Shown here one piece after another: positions 55,394 to 64,000 of a stretch of DNA of 64,000 nucleotides. How positions within the stretch are numbered: the stretch's first letter is position 1; the number at the start of each line of letters is the position of its first letter. Under the pieces are notes generated by a model. The model was not told the origin of the DNA and searched no databases. It saw only the letters and a list, made by a program, of their open reading frames with translations. Origin of the DNA: Adiantum capillus-veneris (lineage: Eukaryota > Streptophyta > Polypodiopsida > Polypodiales > Pteridaceae); NCBI GenBank assembly GCA_014529385.2, contig CM043961.1, positions 13,121,978 to 13,185,977 on the forward strand, given 5' to 3'. Both the position numbers and the translations under genes were made by a program.

Positions 55394-56586
55394 CGAAGGG
55401 GCGGCAGTTTTGTTTATTTACTTTACTATTTGTTTCACTGCTGTCGTTTCAAGAGGCCATCTGCAGCTCAGCATGATTGTTGTTTCCGCTCCTATTTATT
55501 CCCGCGCGAGACAAGAAGTGAGCACCAGCTCCTCGCTGTTGTGGTCAAATCTTTTGGACAAAGAGATCTTTTAATTTTGCCTGCAGTGACAAGGTACTAA
55601 CGTGTTAAATGAAGATGAAGCCCAACACAAAGCACAGGAACTTCGAGGTTTCTCCATCTCCATCCGACTGCTACATGGTGAGTGCTTTTCTTTAGCATTT
55701 TTGTCCACACTAGTGAAAATAGTGAAACCTATGCAACTTTTCCGAAATTTTCATATGTTTTGCACTCTTCTTTTTTATGCATGTATGCGTGTGCATTCTT
55801 AAGTAAGGGGGGTGTTTGCTTTGCAAGTTCATGTTTATGGAGGGCTCTCACAGGCGCAGCTAGGATTTACCAATCATCACCATAAATGTGTTGGAAACTT
55901 TGATGGCGCGGATTTGTGGGAGGGGGGATTTAGAAACCTGCTTATAGTTGTCATTAAGAAACAAGGCATCTAAATCAAATTGAAATTGGCCGTTTGGATC
56001 TGAAGTGGTAAAGCACTAATTTGACGTTAGATTACCAAAAAAATGGCGCAAGTGCTATGCTATGTTCTCACCTTCAGAAAATCTACAGTGGTAAGATCCT
56101 TCAATTTAGAAAACACAATGCTTGTGAAATTGTAAATTGCAAACCACAAAGTCAAAGCTCCCAAGGTGCTAATGGTTTAGGGTTTGGTATTTACCTGCAA
56201 AAGTAGTCATAATGCAAGATCAGTGTGCTTTTAAGACAGTGTCTCTCGTAGCTCCGCCACCAAGTCAAAGGAAACTTGGAAGCCTCCTGTATCAGTGCCA
56301 TTGGTCGTTGTTAATGAAGCTCGTCATCTCAGCATCCATCTTCATTTGCATGTCCTCGTCAAATATCAATGAGCTGCATGAATCACGCAGTGCAAGCAAA
56401 TCCCTATCATGGAATAGTTCTGGCTTTGGTAGTGAAGATGGAGACATGCAGCCATCCCATGTTTAAGACGGCTCATGAACGTCCATCGGCTCTCCACAAT
56501 AGCCAGTATATCATCCCGTCTGCACAAAGCCATAAAAAAAATGGGATTTTAATGTAGTTATAAATAAACAACTAACAACAATTGTC
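55394..56586. other. Non-coding DNA left of element G
   Basis: No 5' LTR matching 61.4-62.5 kb is found here, though element G gag begins shortly after. Short plus-strand frames lack domains. A breakpoint that removed the left end of G probably lies in this stretch. Confidence 0.45.
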
Positions 56587-56661
56587 AATGATATCAAGGT
56601 GGACATGTTTGTATGTATGGACTGAATCTGTAGGACGATTCCGAGAAGAACGGGAAGAACC

Positions 56662-58053
56662 ATGTCGAGCCAAGGGAGAAGCGTTGAAGAGGAACTTCAA
56701 CAAGTGCAAGCTCAGCTTGCGGAGTTGCAACAAATTTTACTGTTGTCGGACGTCCAAAAGCTTTTGGGTGGAATGAAGAAAACGAATGGAACTGATGCAG
56801 CCAAGCATCCAGACAACACTGTTGGCGTGAGACCACAGGAGGCAAGAGAAGAAGCACGTGCCGAGGTGCACAAAGGATCTTCGGATCGGAATGAACGGCC
56901 TACTTCAAGGAAAGGCCAGGAAAAAGTGCTCTCTCTGCTAGACGAGAGCAAGGACATCTCTATCTCATCTCCATCTTACTCTCCTGATTATACCTCTACT
57001 TCTCGATCATCTCGTCAGAAGAAGGAAGCCGCTACTACTGCCACTACCCTACATCAACCTAAAGATAAGCCTCGATTCAAGAAGCATGGTCGCAAGTCTC
57101 AACATCGCATGAGAGTCTTCAAATCGGGCGACAAGGACATCAAGTTCGAAACTTACAACGGACGGAGAGACATCTCCAAAGCACTGTCCTTCATCAGACA
57201 GTTTGAAGTCGCCTTTACCAATGGGCACTTCACAGAAAGATCCAAATTACGCCATGTGGGGATGCACCTCAAGGAAACGGCAAGTAATTGGTGGTTAGCC
57301 AAGATTCTGGAAGGTTCTCAGGCCAGAACTTGGGAGAGCTTCAAATCTGAATTTTATGAACAATTTCTTCCACCTGACTTTGAGCAGGACATACGGCAGG
57401 AATGGGACTGGCTTGCTTAGAAGGAACATGAAAGAGTAACGACTTATGTGGACAAGTATTGGTCGGTTCTTCTGAAGGTCACTCCCTTCATGAAGATTGC
57501 CGACGAGGAAAAGAAAAGAAAGTTCGAAGCGGGTCTCCAACCGCAGCTTCGAAAGAGTATGAAGGTGTATCCGCATGATACTCTTCAGAGGATGATGGAG
57601 TCAGCAATCATTGCTGAGGATTTGCACTCAACTGGGACGCCCAGAAAGATGGAGCATAACACTTACCGTGCAAGACAAAGAGGGGTCTACGATGACCAAG
57701 GGGGCCAAGGAAGAAAATGTCCTCCATCTAGAGACGATGATCATTCTAAGAAGCCAGAGGGCACTGGCAAGCGAACTAAGTATCTTTCTCCTACTCAACT
57801 TCAAACTTTTAGAGAGGAAGGAAGATGCTTCTACTGTGGCGAGAAAGGACATATGAAACCGGAGTGCTCGCTAAAGCAGCAACGACAAGAACAAGCCTCT
57901 ACGAGGCAAGAGAAAGCAAGGAAGGAACCCGCACCACCAAGCTCGAACTCAATTCCAGATTTTTCAAGTAAACACAGAAACAGAGAAAGGGAAGCGTCAA
58001 CTTCTGAAGGGCTGGGGGTCTTTGAACAACTAGCGAGTACTGATTCTTTATGA
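56662..58053 (+). pseudogene. Element G gag
   Basis: 464 codons in one frame with a single TAG at 57418-57420. The N terminus is a leucine/glutamine coiled coil (E-E-E-L-Q-Q-V-Q-A-Q-L-A-E-L-Q). A serine-rich stretch is followed by the capsid segment (F-E-T-Y-N-G-R-R-D, F-I-R-Q-F-E-V-A-F, S-N-W-W-L-A, W-E-S-F-K-S-E-F-Y-E-Q-F). The knuckle C-F-Y-C-G-E-K-G-H-M-K-P-E-C lies at 57829-57870, followed by a basic tail. It would build the particle and bind RNA. Readthrough or a reverted TAG would restore a normal-length Gag (inference). Confidence 0.9.
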
Positions 58054-58640
58054 TCCAGGATCCACGGATAACTTCATTTGCGTGGATACTGCAGAACGTT
58101 TGTGCCTTACACCGGCTCAGCTTGGCACACCGGTTACATCCGGATCGGCATTCGAGGGTTGACAACCAATGCAACTCCCGTGCAAGGACAGCTCAATCTT
58201 CGGATTGGCGAGTACAAGGACCGTGAATCATTTTTGATGGCACCCATCGAGGGATGTGATATCATCTTGGGTATGCCATGGCACTTTCACATGACACCTA
58301 TTCCCGATTATGTGGAAAAGACCCTCACTTTTGATCATGGGGGTAAGAAAATAAAGATTCAAGCTGATGCAAGAGATTGGCAGTTCCCAATTGTAAGCCA
58401 TATCTCCATTAAGAAAGAAATGAAGAAGTGTGTTTCTGCTTACTTGATTTTTGCAAAGGATAAAACTAGTAGGGACTCTCTCTCTAGTCTGGAAATTAAG
58501 CGTCTTCAATTTATTGAAAAGTACAAGGATTGTTTTACGGAAACACTTCCTGATGAACTCCGTCCGGTACGCCCGGAAGATCATCGCATAGACCTTATAC
58601 CGGTAGCTCGTCTCCCAATCAACCCCCTTATCGGGTGAGT
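58040..58640 (+). pseudogene. Element G aspartic protease
   Basis: The active site Y-D-P-G-S-T-D-N-F-I lies at about 58049-58078, with D-P-G as in D1. A frame change near 58075-58080 leads into a long frame (to 58638) with V-Q-G-Q-L-N-L-R-I-G, then E-G-C-D-I-I-L-G-M-P-W-H. A linker follows with F-I-E-K-Y-K-D-C-F and R-P-V-R-P-E-D-H-R-I-D-L, which leads into RT. A second frameshift near 58610 separates it from RT. Confidence 0.85.
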
Positions 58641-60242
58641 CTTGCTCAGCAAGAGGAAATTTTGAAGCAAGTCAACGAGCTTCTAGAGAAAGGGTTAGTA
58701 CGGCCAAGTGCTTCACCCTACTGCTCTCCAGTTCTACTGGTGCAAAAGAAAGATGGCACGTTTCGAATGTGCATAGACTATCGGTCTTTAAACACGATCA
58801 CAATCAAGAATCGCTTTTCGATCCCTCGGATTGATGATATACTTGATAAGTTGCAGGGTGCAAGTGTCTTTAGTCGCATAGACTTAAAGAGTGGGTATCA
58901 TCAGATACGGATCGCCCCTGAGGATGTCCATAAGATTGCTTTCCGCACAACCTTTGGACTATATGAATTCTTGGTAATGCCTTTCGGCTTGACCAATGCT
59001 CCTACGACGTTCAATCGCATGATGGACCGCATTTTCAGCCCGTATCGAGCTTTTACGGGAGTATTCTTTGACGACATACTCATCTTCTCTAAGTCAGAAG
59101 AGGAACATCGGAAGCACTTGGACTTAGTGTTTCAAGAATTGCGAAAGCATGAGTTGCATGTGAATGCAAAGAAGAGCGAGTTCTTTCTCTCTGAGATTCA
59201 CTATCTCGGCCATATAGTCTCCCACAATAAAGTGAGTATGGATCCTGCCAAGATCCGAGTGGTAGAAGATTGGCCTATTCCCACTACGGTACATGATGTA
59301 CGTAGCTTTTTGGGATTATGTTCATATTATCGAAGGTTTGTCCGAGGATTTGCTCATGTAGCAGGACAACTTCATGATTTGACAAAGAAGAAGATTCCTT
59401 TCAGATGGGGATCGAGACAACAAGGAGCTTTTGATCGGCTCAAGTACTTGCTAAGCCATGGACCTATTTTGATAGTGCCCGACTTAAGGAAACCATTTGA
59501 GGTTCATTGCGATTGTTCAGGCGATTGCATCGGAGCAGTGTTGAACCAGGAAGGCCATGCAGTGGCCTACGAAAGCAAACGGCTTAAGGATGCAGAGTTG
59601 CATGCATCAATCTACGAAAAGGAACTCACGGCTGTGATTCACGCCTTATCCAACTGGAAGCACTATCTTCTAGGAGCGGATTTTGTGATCAAGATTGATC
59701 ACCAGAGTTTGCGGTATCTTCTTACGCAAAGGAAACTATTTGAAAAGCAGATGAGATGGGCAAACTTTTTGTCTATGTTTCACTTCCAGATCCTTCACAC
59801 GGTTGGGAGTAAGAATGTGGTCGCAGACGCATTGTCTAGGCGGCCAAGGGTGAACGCTATCACTTCGGTGTATCACCAAGAATTAGAAGCACTACCGGAT
59901 TTGTATCCGAATGATCCAGACTTCTCCACCATTTGGGGAAAGCTACATCGTGGAGAGAATGAGTTTTCCTATTCCATTCGGGACGGTTATCTCTACCACC
60001 ATCAGGCCATATGTGTGGCGGAACCATTAAGAAAGAAGATCATGGATGAAGCACACGCTTCGCCTTATGCGGGTCATCGGGGTAGTCTCCCTACAACCTT
60101 AGCAATGGAAAGATATTTCTTTTGGCCTAGCCTTAAAGCAGACATTGATAAGTATGTCAGGGAATGCTTGGTTTGCCAAAAAGTGAAGTATGATCGGCAT
60201 AAGACGCCTGGGTTGCTACAACCTTTGCCTGTGCCTAACTAA
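58635..60242 (+). pseudogene. Element G reverse transcriptase, RNase H and integrase finger
   Basis: 535 open codons. RT: V-R-P-S-A-S-P-Y-C-S-P-V, C-I-D-Y-R-S-L-N, D-L-K-S-G-Y-H-Q-I, M-P-F-G-L-T-N-A-P and V-F-F-D-D-I-L-I-F-S (catalytic aspartates kept). Thumb: F-L-G-L-C-S-Y-Y-R-R-F. RNase H: V-H-C-D-C-S-G-D, Y-E-K-E-L-T-A-V, D-H-Q-S-L and A-D-A-L-S-R-R. Integrase H2C2 finger: H-A-S-P-Y-A-G-H-R-G and C-L-V-C-Q-K-V-K. The frame ends at TAA 60240-60242, directly before integrase core sequence in the same frame, so this is a premature stop. The segment could still fold if expressed as a truncated product. Confidence 0.93.
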
Positions 60243-61300
60243 CCTTGGGAAAGTATTGCCATGGACTTCATCATGGACCTCCCTAGAACTCAGACTGGAA
60301 ATGACGCGATCTGGACCATTGTGGACTGGTTTAGTAAGCAAGCACACTTTATGCCAGTCAAGAAAACGATCAAAGCAGATCATATGGCTAAGGTCTTCCT
60401 AGCACAGATCTTTAAGCATCATGGAATGCCTAAGTCAATTGTGAGTGATCGAGATCCTCGCATGACAGGAAATTTTTGGCGTGCCTTGATGGATAATCTT
60501 GGTACAAAGCTGAATTTTTCATCTGCCTACCATCCTCAAACGGACGGGCAAAGTGAGAGCCAATTCCACAGTATTGGATATGTTAAAAGCTTATGTGTCA
60601 GACAGGCAATCTGATTGGGAGAAATATTTGCCTCTTGTCGAGTATGCGTATAACAATACCATACACTCATCGACGGGGAAAGCACCTTTTGAGATTCTCT
60701 ATGGTAAGCCTTTGCTTCCACCCATCCTTTTAACTAAGGATAAGATCTTTGCAGCAGATGAATTTGTCCGGGATTTGGACACCGCCTACGGGCAAGTTAG
60801 GAGAGCTATTCTACGCTCTCAGGAAAAGCATAAGAAAGCTGCAGACAAGCACAGAAGGAATCTAGACTTAACAGTCGGACAATTAGTCTTACTCAAGTTT
60901 GAGAAGGCAAGACTTAAGAAACAAGCGTCTCATAAGGGGAAAGTGGTAAAACTTTCTACCCATTATTATGGGCCGTTTAAGATTACTGAGCGAGTGAATG
61001 ATGTCGCTTTCCGATTAGAGCTACCGCCTAATTGGAAGATCCATAATGCTTTCCATGTCAGCTTACTCCGGCCGTATGTGGGACCGCCTCCAAGCCAGCC
61101 TAGTGCTGAGGAACCTCCTGAGGTTGAGGAAACAGAAGAAATACTCCAACCGAAGCAGATAGTAAGTCATCAGGAGCGGTCTCTCAAATCCGGAAAGATA
61201 ACTTGGTTAAGTTTAAGAACTATTCGAATCTAGATGCTCAGTGGATGACGCAGGAGGAATTAGCAGCTTATCCCGAGATACTGGAGGTATATATCCCGAG
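60243..61300 (+). pseudogene. Element G integrase core, C terminus and chromodomain
   Basis: Core: M-D-F-I-M-D-L-P-R-T (first Asp), I-V-S-D-R-D-P-R-M-T (second Asp) and, after a frameshift near 60555, the region with the catalytic Glu following H-P-Q-T-D-G-Q-S-E. Then Y-A-Y-N-N-T-I-H-S-S-T-G-K-A-P-F-E, the GPF/Y module (H-Y-Y-G-P-F-K-I-T), N-A-F-H-V-S-L-L-R-P-Y, and a chromodomain (E-I-L-Q-P-K-Q-I-V, V/L-K-F-K-N-Y-S, D-A-Q-W-M) crossing another shift near 61195. This arrangement is diagnostic of chromoviruses. Confidence 0.9.
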
Positions 61301-62094
61301 CACTACAGTTGAGGTCAAGTGTTTAGAAGCCAGAGGGATGTTGCTAATTGGACTATTTTCTTATTTTTAATGATGAAATCTCTTTTTTAGGATATTTTAT
61401 TATGTGCACTAAGAACTGTTAAAAAAGATTGTAGCTACAGGAACTGCCATCAGGAACGGACAACTCTGATGTGTCATTTGATGGGTGACGGTAAACATCG
61501 CGAAGGAGTTTCCGTAAGTTCGGTGGAAAGGGCCGGGTTACGAGTGCCCTTGATGCGTCACATGATGGGTGACGGGTGCATCAGGAAGGGGGTATCCCGT
61601 AGGCTAAGGAGGAAATCCGAACTGAGTAAGAAAATACGTGTAAGAACGCAAGCACAAGAATAAAGATGGGTTCAATGAAGCTTTTTACGAAAAGCAGGAA
61701 CAGTCGCGGGAAGGCAGATGCTTTCCCGTGAGGAGTCTGTGTCTGCATTGCATCTGTGTTGTGTCCTGCACCCGGGGACGCTTGGAATGTGTCCGTGTAG
61801 CATTATTTTCACTAACTGAGTGAGTTTTTAAAGTTTGAACAGGTTCACACTTTATTTTATAAAGTGGCCGGTCACTTCAAAGTGACCAGCCCTTTTATTA
61901 ATAAAATAAAGCAAGCAAGTCCCTTATAAAAAAGCCAGCGCTAAAACCAACGCAGAGGGCTGAAATCTGCGATCTCTCTCTCTCTCTCTCTCTCCTCTCT
62001 CTAGAAAGCGTCAGCTTCAACGATTTTCTCTCTCCTCTCTCTAGGAGCGCTAGGCCCTGCTTTTTCGGCTCTATTCCCGCCGGGTGCCAGACCC

Positions 62095-62101
62095 TATAAA
62101 A
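62095..62101 (+). promoter_or_regulatory. TATA box in putative G LTR
   Basis: TATAAAA in the context CCCTATAAAAGGGT, after a GC-rich stretch with CT tracts. It is a good core-promoter match with no ORF in the way. Confidence 0.55.
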
Positions 62102-62308
62102 GGGTAGCTAGCGTTTCAGTTTGGAGGAGCCGGAAGCAGCAGGAAGTGCAAGTGCTGGGATTCTGGAGGAAAGACTGGCGACGGAAACTGTAAGTGTTCG
62201 CGTGACGACTGAGTACGAAGGTCAATTCTCCGAGCAAGGAGCGACAGGTATAAGGTGTTGATACGCATTGAGAATTGTTGCTCTGTGTGATTTGTTTTGC
62301 AGGAATCT

Positions 62309-62455
62309 CCCGTCTTACGGGAAGGCCCTTTAAGGGAAAGTACGGCCTCACGCCTAAATCCCTTACGGGAAAGTACGGCTTCGCGCCTAAGTCCCTTACG
62401 GGAAGGAACGGCCTTGTGCCCAAGCCCTTTACGGGAGAGTACGACCTTCGGGTCT
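62309..62455 (+). repeat. Tandem repeat, four units of ~35 bp
   Basis: The unit contains CCCTTACGGGAAAGTACGGC and TCGCGCCTAAGT-like sequence. Four clear units and a leading partial one occur, with the last diverged. In one frame it reads P-K-S-L-T-G-K-Y-G repeatedly. It lies downstream of the putative transcription start. Confidence 0.85.
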
Positions 62456-62589
62456 AAGATTACAGAACGGAGGGGTTTCCTCGGGTTCTCGTGCTTGTAT
62501 AAGAATTCTCCTTGAATAAAAGAATACTCTTAACGGGGGGGGGACCAGCCCATCTTCTGGTCCCCAATACTATGTCGATCTTCTCCCTT

Positions 62590-64000
62590 CTCTCATGTTT
62601 TCAAGGAATTATAATTTTCAGATTTTCTAAGTGCTCGTGTACGCTCCCGTTTTGTGACATCGTGAACCTTGGCAAAAGCCGTATCTCAAATCTCGCGTAT
62701 ATTCATCCGCTTTAAAGATCTTATCTTTCGTGCTTAGGAAGGGTGGAACCTTCGCAGCACCTTCAACAATCTCAAATGGCGCCTTCCCCGTCGAAGAGTG
62801 TATCGTGTTATTGTGGGCAAATTCCACCAAAGGTAAGTACTTTTCCCATTGAGTCTTCTGATCTAAGATATAAGACTTCAAGAAATCTAGAACCACTGAA
62901 TTTGCAATTTCAGATTGCCCATCAGTCTGCGGGTGGAACGATGACGAGAACTGCAACCGCGTGCCAATGTTCTCCCAAATTGCCTTCCAAAACAAACTCG
63001 TAAATTGGGGTCTTTGTCGGAGACAATCGTCTCAGGCATGCCATGTAATCTGAAGATCTGGGCCACAAACAGTCTCGCTAAGTGATCGGGCTTGACTGTT
63101 TTCTTCACTGGAATGAAATGAGCCTGTTTGCTAAATCTGTCAATAACAATCCAGATACCATCGTGAACACTCTGTGTTCTCGGGAGATCAAAAATGAAAT
63201 CCATTGCAATACTTTCCCAGGGGCGGGTGGGTATGGGTAAAGGCTCTAACAATCCCTGTGCCTTATCCCTGTCAAACTTGATCTTCTGGCATACTAAGCA
63301 ATTGCGCACAAACTCTTCCACATCCTTTTTGAGTCTCGGCCAAAAGAAGTATCTCTCTACCCCCTTCATGGTGGTAGCAATGCTGCGGTGACCCGTAAAA
63401 GGTGGACAGTGGCATTCAGTCATAACCTTTTTTACTCAACGGTTGTGTAACGCACAACATGGTTTTTCTCATCAAGTAGCCTTCCCGAATGGAGTATCCT
63501 GCTAATGTCTCCCCATCCCGTATCCGTGTGAAAATACCTGCAAAATCTATATCTGTGGCATACTGATCGACCATATCCTCGAAGCTCATATGATGTATCG
63601 TGGAAATAGCCAGAACCAATGGCTTCCGAGACAAAGCATCTGCCACCACATTCTTCTGTCCCTGCACATGGACAATTTGGAAGTGAAACTCTGACAAGAT
63701 GTTCGCCCACCGCATCTGCTTTTCCGAAAGCTGCTTCTGTGACAAGAAGTAGCGCAACTCTGATGGTCTGTAAAGACAGTAAAATCCGCTCCGAGTAGGT
63801 AATGCCGCCACTGAGTAAGAGCATGGATAACCACCAGAAGCTCTTTCTCATAAATCTGTGTTGTCATCTCCGGCCTAGAGAACAATCGGCTCTCGTAAGC
63901 AATGACATGGCCTTCTTGCATCAAGACCGCACCCAGACTACGACCACAAGCATCACAATATACTTCAAATGAATTTTGCAAATTCTGCAAAGTCAAAATT
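62590..64000 (-). pseudogene. Gypsy pol fragment H (RNase H and integrase)
   Basis: Minus strand from the window edge: RNase H (F-E-V-Y-C-D-A-C-G-R, Y-E-K-E-L-L-V-V, then after a frameshift near 63770 L-S-E-K-Q-M-R-W-A and A-D-A-L-S-R). Integrase finger (C-L-V-C-Q-K-I-K) and core follow (M-D-F-I-F-D-L-P-R-T, I-V-S-D-K-D-P-N, H-P-Q-T-D-G-Q-S-E, then S-S-T-G-K-A-P-F-E). Shifts near 63420 and 62995. It ends near 62590 beyond the core. It resembles G in sequence but faces it tail to tail and is a different copy. RT lies beyond the window. Confidence 0.9.

Larger units (their letters stand above)
56662..61370 (+). mobile_element. Chromovirus G, near-complete interior
   Basis: Gag, protease, RT, RNase H, integrase and chromodomain are all present in the standard Ty3/gypsy order, broken by one stop in gag, a stop in the integrase region and about three or four frameshifts. 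A right LTR-like region follows. The left LTR and primer site are not recognisable. This is the best-preserved gypsy element of the window. Confidence 0.88.
61371..62560 (+). repeat. Probable 3' LTR of element G
   Basis: No partner LTR exists in the window, so this rests on signals. There is a purine-rich run with repeated GATGGGTGACGG units (61460-61600), TATAAAA at 62095-62101, and AATAAA at 62514-62519 about 420 bp later. The span between them would be R/U5, containing a tandem repeat (62309-62455). Exact borders are unknown. Confidence 0.5.

Noticed and set aside
55206-55574. 122-codon frame with a glycine run
   Set aside because: Spans the 35-nt G run and a foldback arm; no coding signal otherwise.
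62309-62455. CRISPR-like regular repeats
   Set aside because: Units are contiguous without spacers and the context is a plant LTR.

Overview
The window looks like heterochromatic, repeat-dense nuclear DNA of a land plant. Nearly everything recognisable is LTR retrotransposon: Ty1/copia, and Ty3/gypsy including chromodomain-bearing chromoviruses. There is also one 5'-truncated LINE, long microsatellites, and no convincing intact host gene. The plant assignment rests on the element types, on initiator-Met-tRNA primer sites and on one probable tRNA-Trp primer site. The species cannot be named from this window. All family letters (A, B, C...) are labels used only here.

Layout. 1-1.7 kb: decayed gypsy pol, minus strand, running off the left edge. 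2.77-3.24 kb: unrecognised broken ORF. 5531-14108: copia element A, with 227-bp LTRs and a perfect 5-bp target duplication (TAACA). It has lost gag, protease and integrase and contains a minus-strand chromovirus fragment (I, 5.8-8.19 kb) and a 5'-truncated copia element (B, 8.19-11.88 kb). 15.1-15.7 kb: gypsy integrase tail. 15991-22808: element C, with 2.1-kb LTRs, a tRNA-Trp-like primer site, a gag-like ORF and an acidic ORF of unknown role, but no pol. 23.4-26.5 kb: (GT)n tracts, inverted gag fragments of family F, and a ~235-bp-arm palindrome. 27150-27784: LINE 3' end with poly(A) and a 14-bp target duplication. 28910-32518: minus-strand non-autonomous copia N1. 33.0-46.28 kb: gypsy family D, a chain of partial elements joined through shared LTRs, with a solo LTR of family B inside (perfect duplication ATGGT). 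47.3-48.3 kb: protease-like ORF. 49373-53305: N2, a better-preserved sister of N1, inserted in a gypsy gag (E). 54201-54830: minus-strand F LTR. 54.9-55.4 kb: foldback bordered by (GA)n and a 35-nt G run. 56.66-62.5 kb: chromovirus G, nearly complete but with stops and frameshifts. 62.6-64 kb: minus-strand gypsy pol H, cut by the right edge.

Most interesting: family N (N1, N2). Both copies carry short LTRs, a ~1.6-kb leader and one reading frame that fuses Gag (with CCHC knuckle), a protease with an altered active-site loop, a low-similarity linker, and only the RT/RNase H connection segment of copia pol. The catalytic RT, RNase H and integrase are absent from both. The shared C terminus indicates that this deleted architecture was itself amplified, which makes N a mobilised non-autonomous lineage rather than a random decay product.

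Functionally, no element here looks autonomous. Stops, frameshifts, microhomology deletions, a solo LTR and LTR-LTR chains point to silencing and recombination dominating the locus.
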